Assembly (NCBI GenBank): GCA_032622095.1
Contig: CP136068.1
Coordinates: forward strand, 134,111,989 to 134,175,988
Reading direction: 5' to 3'
Source of the DNA: Siphonodentalium dalli
Lineage: Eukaryota; Mollusca; Scaphopoda; Gadilida; Siphonodentaliidae
Length of the DNA stretch: 64,000 nt
Shown here: positions 1-10,605 of the stretch, piece after piece
Layout: each line of letters starts with the position of its first letter
Numbering within the stretch: the stretch's first letter is position 1
Translations under genes and position numbers: made by a program
The notes under the pieces: generated by a model
What the model was told of the DNA's origin: nothing
Database searches by the model: none
What the model saw: the letters and a program-made list of their open reading frames with translations, nothing else

Positions 1-1010
1 GATCTTATTAGACACAAAAGTGTTAAGTCCCCATAGCCCCGTCATTTCTTAACAGGTTGCCTTATGTTAACAAATCTGAATCTCAGTCACTAAAGGATCC
101 TCCATCCTATATGTAAGCTAAATAGTCCAACCTCTCTTGAGAAGACATTTTAAGTATTACTATAGAGGCATACAGTTATGTCTCGGGTCCCACACTATAT
201 CTGATGGTAGATGAGAAGTCGTTTTTAAGAATTACCATGGAGGGCAAGAGTTATGGCCCTGGCTTCACAACCATTTGAAAGAGTGACCTCATTTGAACAA
301 ATCTGAATGTGAATCACCTAGGGAAAATATCCACACCAAATATGAACCCATTCAGTCTTATGATCTAGAGAAGATGTTCACAGAATTGTTGACAGATTGA
401 TGGATGGACAGAAAGATGAACAGGTGACAGATGAGAAGTGATGACTATAGCTTCGTCTCAGGTGAGCTCAAAAATTACATTTCATTGAACAAATCTGTAA
501 ATCACCTCCCCAACACTGTGGGGACATCGCTGCAAGAATATGACATTATCTTATTATACCAGTAGCGTACAGCATAGATACAGGTAGTGTGGGTGGGGTC
601 TCTGCCCCTATTTGAACAAACATGAATCCCCATCTCTGATATCTATTCATCTTATAATTATAAACATTCGCTTTTAAGAGTTAAAGTTAATTGATTTTCC
701 AAAAAGGCCCCCATTGGAACAGATCTAAACATGCCACCCAAGGACCCTGCATACACAAATATAAGCTAAATAGACTTGATGGTTCTTGAGTAGTAATAGT
801 TGTTAGAATTACTATGGAGGGAAAACGTTATGGCCCTGGCATCCCTCCTATTTGACCTGATGAACTTATTTGAACAAATCTGAATTTGAGTCACATACAG
901 GTAGGGAATTCATATAGATCTCGAGAAGAAAACAATTGTTGATGGATGGATGGACAGAACAATGGATGGAAGGACACACCGACAGACCAACATATTTAAT
1001 CCAATATACC
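1..1010 (+). repeat. Family C repeat array (degenerate), with one 3' stem-loop
   Basis: The segment is built of diverged units of roughly 150-200 bp. Each carries a phrase like 'GACCTCATTTGAACAAATC' followed by 'CACCAAATATGAACCC' and an 'AGAAGATGTT' tail. At about 380-470 the array runs into a GGATGGACAG-rich stretch and a short stem-loop, TAGCTTCGTCTC...GGTGAGCTC (448-470), which is the degenerate form of the family terminus seen intact at 2413-2446. The opening 190 bp recur at 62576-62780. No gene is visible. Confidence 0.7.
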
Positions 1011-1111
1011 CCCCCCCCCACTTTTTTGTCCATAATAAGGTATGAGGTCATGTAGCTAAGTGATTAAGAAAATAATATTGGAACAGCCAAGCGTGAATTT
1101 AGTGTGTCTGA

Positions 1112-1184
1112 GTTCCAAAAAGGGTGAATGTAGTGATGCTATTCTGTACGGTAGGCTAGCATCACCAAATTCACATCTGGGAAC
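1112..1184. repeat. Family E foldback copy 1
   Basis: An imperfect inverted repeat. The left arm reads GTTCCAAAAAGGGTGAATG...TGATGCTA and the right arm reads TAGCATCACCAAATTCAC...GGGAAC. The same arms recur at four other places in the window, so this is a dispersed foldback (MITE-like) family. The downstream flank (tcctcaactgctatgg...) is also shared with the copies at 17.3 and 61.9 kb, so the repeat extends beyond the hairpin. Confidence 0.6.
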
Positions 1185-1391
1185 CCAATTTTACTTAGTC
1201 CTCAACTGCTATGGGAGACCTAGGGACAGACAGAAGTTCTCCAGCTGAAGTTGGTGACATTACTGACATATGACAGTATGCGCACCCATTTGACACCTCA
1301 ATTATGCATTTTAAAATCTGAACAGAAAGGAAAAGAGCTGCTAAAAATGTCACTTTGAAACTCTAGATACTTCCCAGAAGATGAAGCCTAA

Positions 1392-1492
1392 GCAGAATGA
1401 GGTCCACATAGGGTATATTTGGCGATGCTAGCCTGTCGTGCAGGGTAGCATAATTAAATTCACCCTCTGGGAACCTCATTCTACAAATGATG
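1392..1492. repeat. Family E foldback copy 2
   Basis: The left arm begins GCAGAATGAGGTCC and the right arm ends GGGAACCTCATTCT. The arms are about 40 bp around a central region that includes GATGCTAGCC. It lies 200 bp from copy 1. The arms resemble those at 17267, 61821 and 62136. Confidence 0.65.
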
Positions 1493-1529
1493 CCAGACAC
1501 ACTTAAAGCTCTGAGAAAAGGAATTTAAT

Positions 1530-2080
1530 CTGATATTAATGACCAGTGTAATGTAAACAATGATGGTGCTACTGACAACTTTAGAAAACAAATGTACAAC
1601 ACAATTAATCTCATTTAAATAATGAATGACACGAATACACTCCCTGGGGACTCTGCGTATAGCTACAGAAGTTCTCTTATCTATCTATCTATCTGGCCAT
1701 GATTATAAACAACATGTGTCATGTCTGTCAGTTCAGAGCAGAGTTGGTTTGTAATGAGAATGCACAGATACTAGTATTAAAAGGAATTTACTGAACATTT
1801 CTGTACATCCGACTGTTCATCTTTTCTCCCAAACCCCTGATTTCAACCAAATTTAGTGGGGAGACTAGAGGTACCTACCCCCCCCCCCCCCCGAAGAAGT
1901 AATGTCAGAAGTTCTTAAAAATTTTAATTAAATGTTTTTTATTTTATTTAAATAAAAAATATTTTATTTAATAAAAAAAATATTTATTAAAAATAAAATA
2001 TATATAATTTTTTTTTTGTTGGTTAAATTGAGCAATAAGTTAAATCTAAAAAAAAAATATTCTTCAGATTTATGTCCATA
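1530..2080. other. No gene seen; simple-sequence DNA
   Basis: The stretch contains a short (TATC)n tract at about 1677-1693, a C-run at about 1877-1892 and very AT-rich sequence at about 1915-2010. I see no coding potential. Confidence 0.6.
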
Positions 2081-2446
2081 GCCCCACCCACATTTGACCC
2101 AGTGACCTCATTTGAACAAATCTGAACCACAGTCACCCAAGATACGCTCATACCAAATATGAACCCATTTGGCCCGACAACTTCAGAAAAGTAGTCGTTT
2201 TAAGAATTACTGTGGAAAAATAGTTATGGTCCTGACATCAAAACTATTTGACTTGGTGACCTCATTTGAACAAATCTGAATAAGAGTCATCTATAGCTAG
2301 GGAACATCCACACCAAATATAAACCCAATCGGTCTGATGGTTTCAGAGGAGAAGATGTTTAAAGAATTGTTGACGGACGGTACGACGGACGACGGATGAG
2401 GAGTGATGACTATAGCTCCACCGGAGACTTCGTCTCAGGTGAGCTA
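2081..2446 (+). mobile_element. Family C element, 3' portion with intact terminal stem-loop
   Basis: Two diverged family C units are followed by a GACGGACGG-rich stretch and a terminal hairpin at 2413-2446. In the hairpin TAGCTCCACCGGAGAC pairs with GTCTCAGGTGAGCTA across a TTC loop. The hairpin is followed by an A-run. This order (tandem units, GACGG-rich spacer, stem-loop ending GAGCTA) is shared with family A despite unrelated unit sequence. It fits a HINE/pearl-type non-autonomous rolling-circle element. The assignment is by architecture only. Confidence 0.6.
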
Positions 2447-2518
2447 AAAAGGTAAATACACACCATAGTAAAGGTAAATGGACACAATATAAAGTAAATA
2501 AAAGGTCGCAGACCACAT

Positions 2519-3285
2519 GTCCCCCGACTCGAGTGGTAAACTTCATGATTGGATTTGTTTGTAGGATACTATTTGCAACAATGTTATACAGTATATAGAT
2601 GTTGCAAACCACCGCAAAATTTCTTGGACAAAACAACCCGATGAACAAATGCATGCAAACACGAAAAAAATGATATTTTTGTATTAGCTATATAGATGTT
2701 GCAAATCACCAACATGTTAGGAACAATATCCCAGAGTTTCAAATCTCTACATTTAAAACTGTAGGAGGAGTTGATTACACCATGAAGGTACCCAATCTCA
2801 TCCAAAAGGCAAAAATGTTCAAAATTTTCTAAGTCGAAAACCCCCCAAAAATATGGAAAAAATGATATTTTTGATTAGCTATATAGATGTTGCAAATCAC
2901 CAACATGTTAGGAACAATATCCCAGAGTTTCAAATCTCTACATTTAAAACTGTAGGAGGAGTTGATTACACCATGAAGGTACCCAATCTCATCCAAAAGG
3001 CAAAAATGTTCCAAATTTTCTAAGTCGAAAACCCCCCCAAAAATATGGAAAAAATTATATTTTTGATTAGCTTTATAGATGTTGCAAATCACCAACATGT
3101 TAGGAACAATATCCCAGAGTTTCAAATCTCTACGTTTAAAACTGTAGGAGGAGTTGATTACACCATGAAGGTACCCAATCTCGGACGCACGGACACACGG
3201 ACGCACGGACGCACGGACGCACGGACGCACGGACGGACGAGGGTCATTTCTATAGTCCTCCGACGGAAACGTCGGGGGACAATAA
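2519..3285 (+). mobile_element. Family B element, apparently complete (pearl/HINE-like)
   Basis: Left end TGTCCCCCGAC (2519-2529) is the exact reverse complement of GTCGGGGGACA (3271-3281) at the right end. Between them are three head-to-tail units of 191 bp, an ACGCACGG minisatellite (about 3183-3238), then a hairpin in which GTCCTCCGAC (3255-3264) pairs with GTCGGGGGAC (3271-3280). Short subterminal inverted repeats plus internal tandem units plus a 3' stem-loop are the hallmarks reported for pearl/HINE elements. The element encodes no recognisable protein. The long open frames across it follow from the repeats. Confidence 0.65.
2670..3182 (+). repeat. 191-bp tandem repeat, about 2.7 copies
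   Basis: The landmark GTAGGAGGAGTTGATTACAC occurs at 2761, 2952 and 3143, a spacing of exactly 191 bp each time. Units differ by only a few bases, so amplification looks recent. It is internal to the family B element. Confidence 0.9.
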
Positions 3286-3289
3286 ACAC

Positions 3290-4440
3290 ACAATAAAGAT
3301 GAATGGGAACTACAACCCACATACCAAATTTGAGTCAGATCGGTCAAAAAGATTTTGAGTCTATAACACACACATATACAAAATACACAGAGACAGCAGT
3401 TCCAAAATATATAGTAGATTATTATACCAAGTTGCATTTGGTTATCTACAAACCAAATGTATTGAACAATAGCCTGACAAGTTTTCAGCCTGCTGGTTGT
3501 ACCTGCCTCGAAAAGACTGGTGCTGTGATATAGCAGTTTGGATAGTCTTTGGTATTCAAGTGCCTTCATATGTGTTGTCAGATTCCAGAAGAAATAATCT
3601 CATGACATCTTGCCCGGTATGGCTGCATGGTATTTGATGAACATAATTCACAGAACTTTACCACTGTGTTATTTCGGCATAGTCATCTCACAAGACACTA
3701 ATGCTTGTAAAAAAGACAATCAGAACCTGAAAACAAATAAAAGGGTTTTAATTGTCGCTTGTATATCACTTGTGTAATGTCAGTTAAGCTTGTGTGCTTC
3801 AATATTGTATACTAGCAGGGTACCCTGGCATATATTGTAAAAAGTAAACCAAATTTAAATAGCGGAACCTCATATATACAAATTTAAATATATTTTTATC
3901 GGTTAACAGATAAACATATACATAACCTCATATTTCCAAATTTGATGGTGCCCGACCCGACCCCAACCCCTATCTCGGACGGCATCACTTGGAAATACTC
4001 AAAATATACCATTATATAATGTCAAATAATTGAGATGACTGTATGAGTTCAGTTAGTGAATTAGCATTCACTAGTCATACGGAACCCCATTCCTAACTTT
4101 GAGAGCACCATTTTGTGAACTAATTAAAACTGACTAATCTTCTTCAGCTACCTGCATATAAATCAGACAAATTCTGATGACGTTTTTTAAACTCAGTCGA
4201 CTCAATATGAAATAACCATATGAATAGGATATATATGTTGATATTCATTCTTTAATAAACTTAATAAATCAATCTTCGAGAAAACATGTTTGCTTTTTAT
4301 ATTCATGAAATGCATCAAAAAACAAGGGTTCATTGTTTAGCATACTTTCAGAGTGCATTGAGAAAGGAATATGATCATGTGATAAAACCCAGATGTATGG
4401 CAAATATATGCACCCATATAAGATGTCTTCAAGGACAATT
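3290..4440. other. No gene recognised
   Basis: AT-rich sequence without recognisable repeats or coding features. Open frames are short (76 codons at most) and do not resemble any family I know. Confidence 0.5.
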
Positions 4441-5483
4441 TTACAAATTCTAAGATGTTTCACATGTCAGTAAACATTTTAGTTAAAATAATAAAATAAC
4501 AGTTTCCATTGCAGGTGCACAAACCTAACTGTAATCTTAAACCTATTGACCGAAAAATGTAGGAATAAAAGCTCGGACAAAATTAGACATGTTGCAAAAA
4601 AAATTCTAAGTCAGAAAAGGTGGATAACTCCACCAAAACATGCCCGACAGATGTCACAATCGCAGGTGCACAGGTTCCCATGGTACTAAATGTCTGTGCC
4701 AAGTTAAAATCAAATTTACCTAACTAGAGGATACCCCCCCCCCCCCGTGTTTTTAAAATACTAAGATGTTTCACATGTCAGTAAACATTTAGTTAAAATA
4801 ATAAAATAAAAGTTCCCATTGTAGGTGCACAACAATAACACAAATCTTAAACCTATTGACCGAAAAAATGTAGGAATAAAAATTCAGACAAAATTATGCA
4901 TGTTGCAAACTTAAAGTCGAAAAAGGGGAATAACTCAACAAAAAAAGTCAGACAGACATCATAGTCACAGGTGCACAGGTTCCCATGGTACTTAATATCA
5001 GTGCCAAGTTAAAAAAAACATTGACCTATAAATGTAGGAATAAAAGCTCGAACAAAATTATGCATGTTGCAAAAATATTTCTAAGTTGAAAAAGGAGGAT
5101 AACTCCACCAAAAAATGTCGGACAGACGTCATAATTGGAGGTGCACAGGTTCCCATGGTACTAAATATCTGTGCCAAGTTTTAAAAGAATTCAAACCTAA
5201 AAATGTATGAATAAAAGCTCGGACTAAATTATACATGTTGCGAAAAAATTTATAAGTCGAAAAAGGGTGGATAACTCCACAAATAAAATCCAACAGATGT
5301 CATAATTGCACGTGCACAGGTTCCCATGGTGGTTAATGATGTCTGTGCCAAGTTTCACGGAAATTGATCTAAAAACAACTGAGAAAAACTCCGGACAAAT
5401 TTGTGTCCCCGGCCAGATGGACGGACGAATAAGCTGACTCCAGTATACACCCCCCCCTAACTTCGTTGCGGGGGGGGGGTATA
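4441..5483 (+). repeat. Family D array with terminal stem-loop
   Basis: The landmark CACAGGTTCCCATGGT recurs at about 4669, 4974, 5144 and 5315, giving a unit near 170 bp (one interval is enlarged to about 305 bp). The array is followed by a GGACGGACGAA stretch and a hairpin at 5444-5483 in which TATAC plus a C-run pairs with a G-run plus GTATA. An ATAC plus C-run at 4731-4746 could be the matching left end. This is the same architecture as families A-C with different sequence. Confidence 0.65.
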
Positions 5484-5705
5484 AAAATTATACATGTTTC
5501 AAAAAGAGGGAATAACTCCATCAAAAGAAGTCCGACAGACGTCATAAACGCAAGTGCGCAGGTGCCCATGGTGGTTGATGCCTGTACCAAGTTTCAAGAC
5601 TGACAAAAACTCCTGACAAATTTGTGTCCACGGCTCGACGGACGACGGATGGCGGACGGATGAGCTGACTCCAGTATACCCCCTAACTTCGTTGCGGAGG
5701 GTATA
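5484..5705 (+). repeat. Family D, second terminus
   Basis: A shortened family D unit is followed by CGACGGACGACGGATGGCGG and a second terminal hairpin (5675-5705: TATACCCCC / GGAGGGTATA). Two successive termini suggest nested or tandem insertion of related elements. Confidence 0.6.
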
Positions 5706-5944
5706 ATAAGTTTAGTTTGTCTCTTGAAAAATGCGTAAATCACCCAATATCTAGGGTAGGGGTTCAACGGGTTAACAATTTCTGTACTAAATAGATTTTT
5801 GCCCTCAGTTTTAAAAGTGTACACTGGAATGTTCTATTATTTATCTGGATGAAATCCAGTGCATTTATGGTTTCACCTCAAACTAATTTTTCAGTGGGAA
5901 TAGGTACTTTAACCCAGCACAAACAACATACATGTACTAATGAA

Positions 5945-6060
5945 AGTGTCAATAACACTGTAGCTCAACTTAGGTAGGGGAATAATTTAATGGTTGACAG
6001 TAAATGGAGGAATTAGGAAAGGTGCTAATGGAAATGTCTAAGTATGACAAGATGTACATG
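5945..6060 (+). mobile_element. Family A 5' end, fragment
   Basis: Begins with AGTGTCAATAACACT (5945-5959) followed by TAGCTCAACTT (5961-5971) and continues for about 100 bp, closely matching the start of the complete element at 6290. After about 6060 the similarity ends, so this is a truncated copy. The 6061-6285 stretch holds nothing recognisable. Confidence 0.7.
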
Positions 6061-6287
6061 TGAAGTGAGACCAAAACAATAGTCGTATTGGTAGAAGTAG
6101 AAATGGAATGATAATGTATACGAATGAACAATGTTAACTAGATGGCAAGGACAGGAATAGCAGCAACAAGTCATTTGTGATCAGACCATGGACACTGTAT
6201 TACTGTTGTCAGAACATCTGTCATGTATGTGAAAATAAGATCAAGTCTTGATTTGGTGTGTGGTGCTTGGAAGTATCTTTATCAATG

Positions 6288-7939
6288 AAAGTGTCAATGA
6301 CACTGTAGCTCAACTTAGGTAGGGGAATAATTTAATGGTCGACAGTAAATGGAGGAATAGGAAAAGTGCTAATTGAAATGTCTAAGTAAGACTAGATGTA
6401 CATTAAATATCAACATTCATAACAGGTTTCATAATGATCGGATCAGGGATGTGGTGATTATGGTGTGCCAAATGATTTATTGATGCAAAGAGTAAATTCT
6501 AAAATGGCCACCGGCAGCCATGTTTTTTTCCGAATTACCCCAAAATGACTTGTTCCCATCTACAGCCTTCACAAATCTCATAATGATCTGATCAAAGGTA
6601 TGACCTGTAGCCTGTGCCAATGGATTTAGTCATGCAAAGAGTACAATCCAAGATGGCTGCTGGCGGCCATGTTTTTCGGCTGAACGACCCGAAAATGACT
6701 CGTTTCCCCATCTACATGTCATTGTTAACATACATGACAAATTTCTTGAAGTTCCGACCAAAGCTACGACCTGTAGCCCGCACCAAAGGATTTATTCATG
6801 CAAAGAGTAAAATCCAATATGGCTGCTGGCGGACACATTTTTTGGCCAAAAGACCCCAAAATGACTCGTTCCCATCTACATGTTAATATTAACATCTATG
6901 ATAAATATCATGATGATGAGACAAACAGTACGACCTGTAGCCCGTGCCAATGGATTGAATTTTTAAATCCAACATGGCTGCCAGCGGCCATTTTTTTGGC
7001 CATATGACCCCAAAATGACTCGTTCCCATATACATGTCAATATCAATATTCATGACAAATTTCATAAAGGTCAGACCAAAGGTACGACCTGTAACCCGCG
7101 CCAAAGGATTTAGTCATTGAAAGAGTAAAATCCAAGATGGCTGCTGGCGGCCATGTTTTTTGGCTGAACGACCCCAAAATCACTTGTTCTACATGTCAAT
7201 ATTAACATCCATGACAAATTTCATGATGATCCGACGAACAGCACGACATGTAGCCCGCGCCAATGGATTGAATTTTGAAATCCAAAATGGCCACCAGCGG
7301 CCATGTTTTTTGGCCGAATGACCCCAAAATGACTCGTTCCCATCTACATGTCAATGTCAACATTCATGACAAAATTCATAAAGATCAGACCATAGGTACG
7401 ACCTGTAGCCCGCGCCAAATGATTTAGTCATGCAAAGAGTAAAATCCATGATGGCTGCTGGCGGCCATGTTTTTTGGCCGAACAACCCCAAAATGACTCG
7501 TTCCCATCTACATGTCAATATTAACATCCATGACAAACTTCATAATGATCAGACGAACAGTACAACCTGTAGCCCGCGCCAATGGATTGAATTTTGAAAT
7601 CCAAAATGGCCACCAGTGGCCATGTTTTTTGGCCGAATGACCCCAAAATGAATCGTTCCCATCTACATGTCTATGTTAACATTCATGACAAATTTCATGA
7701 AGTTCCGATCAAAACTACGACCTGTAGCCTGCGCCAAATGATTTAGTCATGCAAAGAGTAAAATCCAAGATGGCTGCTGACGGCCATGTTTTTTGGCCCA
7801 CTGACCCCAAAATGACTCGTTCCCATCTACATGTCAATGTCAACATTTGCCCGCGCCAAAGGAAATTGTTGACGGACACACGGACGAAGGACACCAAGCC
7901 ATGGCAATAGCTCAAACTTACAAAAGTAAGTTGAGCTAA
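6288..7939 (+). mobile_element. Family A element, complete copy (HINE/pearl-like)
   Basis: The left end is a palindrome, AGTGTCAATGACACT (6290-6304), then TAGCTCAACTT (6306-6316). The right end is a stem-loop (7908-7938) finishing AAGTTGAGCTA, the exact reverse complement of that 11-mer. Between them are about nine tandem units of roughly 157 bp (landmark AAGATGGCTGCTGGCGGCC), then a GACGGACACACGGACGAAGG spacer. No protein is encoded. The organisation matches that published for HINEs (non-autonomous Helentrons). This copy serves as the reference for all other family A sequence in the window. Confidence 0.7.
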
Positions 7940-9195
7940 TAAAGGGTGTGTCAAAGGATTTAGTGATCCTAATAGTAAATGCAAGATGGCCGTGGTGGCC
8001 ATGTTTTTTGACCGAATGACCCTAAAATGACTCGTTCCCATCTTCATCTCAATGTCGACATCCATGATAATTTTTATGATGATCAAACAAACAGTACAGC
8101 CTGTAACCACGTTAACTGAATAAATTTTGAAATCCATGATGTTCACCAGCGGCCATGTCTTTTGGCTGAATGACCCCCAAAATGACTCGTTCTCATCTAC
8201 ATGTCAATATCAACATTCATGATAAATTTCATAATGATCAGATCAGGGATGTGGTCTGTAGGGTTTGCCAAAGTATTTAATGATGTAAAGATTAAATTCT
8301 AGAATGGCCACCAGTAACCAATGTTTTTGGGAATCACCCCAAAATAACTCGTTCCCATCTACATGTCAACATCCATGAAAAAATTCATGAAGATCAAACA
8401 AACATATCGGTCTATAACACATGCTAATGAATTTTGTAGAAATATTTAGTCATACAAAGAGTAAAATCTAAAATGGAAATTGGTGGCCATATTTTTTTGA
8501 CGAATGACACCAAAATGACTCGTTCCCATCTACATATCAATATTAACATCCATGACAAATTTCATGATGATCAGACGAACATTACGACCTGTAGCCCGCG
8601 CCAATGGATTGAATTTTTAAATCCAAGATGGCCACCAGCGGCCATGTTTTTTGACCAAATGACCCCAAAATGACTCGTTCCCATCTACATGGCAATGTCA
8701 ACATTCATGACAAATTTCATACAGATTACACCAAAGGTACGACCTGTAGCTCGCGCTAAACGATTTAGTCATGCAAAGAGTAAAATCCAAGATGGCTGCT
8801 GGCGGCCATGTTTTTTGGCCGAATGACCCCAAAATTACTCGTTCCCATCTACATGTCAATATTATCATCCATGACAAATTTCATGATGATCAGACAAACA
8901 GTACGACCTGTGGCACGTGGTAATGGATTAAATTTTTAAATCCAAGATGGCCGCTGGCGGCCATGTTTTTCGTCCGAATGACCCCAAAATGACTCATTCC
9001 CATCTACATGTCATTATTAACATTCATGACAAATTTTATGATGATCATAATAAAGGTACGACCTTTAGCCTGTGCTAAAGGATTTAGTCATACAAAGAGT
9101 AAAATCCAAGATGGCTGCTGGTGGCCATGTTTTTTGGCCGAATGACCCCAAAATGACTCGTTCCCAACTACATGTCATTATTAACATTCATCATA
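7940..9195 (+). repeat. Family A unit array without termini
   Basis: About eight units of roughly 157 bp continue directly after the previous element's stem-loop. The array ends abruptly near 9192 in unique sequence, without a terminal stem-loop. It is probably the remnant of an older, truncated copy into which the 6288-7939 element inserted, or beside which it amplified. Confidence 0.75.
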
Positions 9196-9907
9196 TTACG
9201 TGTACACTGGCTTTAAAAAATGATTCGGGGGTACCTCACCAAATGTTCTGAGCTGGTGTGGGTCATAATATCAGTTCCAATGGGGTTTTATTACTGTGAA
9301 ACAAATCAATGCAAACGCAGCAAATGCTAGGTGCGGTTTGGAACCCCTGAGTCCACACCCTGGGTCTGTGTTTTACACTAATAATTCATCAATCTAATCG
9401 ACTTGAGTGTGTGCATGTGTAGGAGTAGTCCTGTCTGGTGCATTGAAACTCCATGCAGGTTTGTTTGAGGTTGCATATCGATATTCATGTCTCTTTATAT
9501 GATATTTGCTTATCTTACAGTCGTCGGTATATATAGGCTAGTGAATATGTAAAAGTTGTAGTTGGAAACTTTGGACAATTCATCGACTAATGTCTTTTCT
9601 AGTTGCTTTTATAAGCTATATAAAAATTCAAACACGCGAACTTGAAGGTCAAGACCCTGTTCTGTTATCAAATATTTCGTCAAAGCATGCATTGAGCGGT
9701 CGGGTAGAGTACACTGAATACTTGACTTGAAACAAATTTTATTTACAAAAAATACGAAAGGGATTTGGACACAAGTTTTGCAACTTATAAAGCTCCTCTC
9801 CCAATACGATAACACACAAACAAGATGACGGTTTTACGTATACACTGAATATTCAGGTGCACGCCAGGAAAATTGTTTCAAGACTAGCATGGCTTAACCC
9901 CGACAAT
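9196..9907. other. Unique sequence, no gene recognised
   Basis: A non-repetitive interval. The longest open frame (9609-9815, minus strand, 68 codons) shows no domain or motif I can recognise and is most likely chance. Confidence 0.5.
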
Positions 9908-10372
9908 ACGCTTAGTTAGACTGATATGATGATTGCAGTTTGCAAACGGTTAACAGCTTTTAAATAGCATATATATTGGCTATACATTTAATATACAACA
10001 ATAATTGTTGTATAACCAACAATGTATCATAGATTTCAGTTGCGATAAACTACAAATAAACAATGCATGCATGTTGCAGTCATTAGCTACATGCGGCCAT
10101 ATATGACCCCTGTCAGTCTAGACTATCAATACACTATCAATAAACATCCACCCATAATCCCCTAATACACAGTGTATTCGGGAGTGTATTGGGAATCACA
10201 CATACCAGCAATGTTAATTGCCGCTGTCTGCCACAGAGGTGAAAGGTTAAACCCGAGTGATTTCTAACTATCATTGTAAAGAAATTGTTAATTAATTTTT
10301 ATAGCGTTTCTTCGCCACATATCAACAGGTAAATATACAATTTTCCGAGATGATGTAAGGCACCTGAGTGAA
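9908..10372 (+). repeat. Array-flanking direct repeat, copy 1
   Basis: This roughly 465-bp segment starting ACGCTTAGTTAGACTGATAT recurs in the same orientation at 13271-13750 with moderate divergence. It borders the 225-bp satellite. Its last about 65 bp also recur inverted at 14489-14555. Confidence 0.8.
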
Positions 10373-10375
10373 AGG

Positions 10376-10605
10376 GGAACATTCCCTCTGTGTAACTAGA
10401 TATTTCCCGAGCTCACCCTTCTGGAGAAGTTGCCGAGATATTAAGAAACAAAAGACAGGGTCCCAATCTCACTAAATTTACAGAGTGCATATGCAATAAA
10501 TAATATTCGATGAATCTGCCGAATTTATCACTTGAAACCCTGGAATATTTCCACGCTGTGGACAGAAGCTGGGAATTAATTTTGATACCATCGGAAAGGG
10601 GAACT
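10376..10605 (-). repeat. Satellite-225 monomer in inverted orientation
   Basis: The sequence is the reverse complement of the downstream satellite unit (for example CTAGATATTTCCCGAGC against GCTCGGGAAATATCTAG). The array therefore opens with a head-to-head monomer pair whose junction is near 10600. Confidence 0.85.

Noticed and set aside
2829-3569. 246-codon minus-strand ORF
   Set aside because: Runs through the family B tandem units and the ACGCACGG minisatellite; its repeated peptide simply mirrors the 191-bp repeat.
5384-5484. G/C-run hairpins as transcription terminators
   Set aside because: These are eukaryotic repeat termini recurring with the family D units, not bacterial-type terminators.
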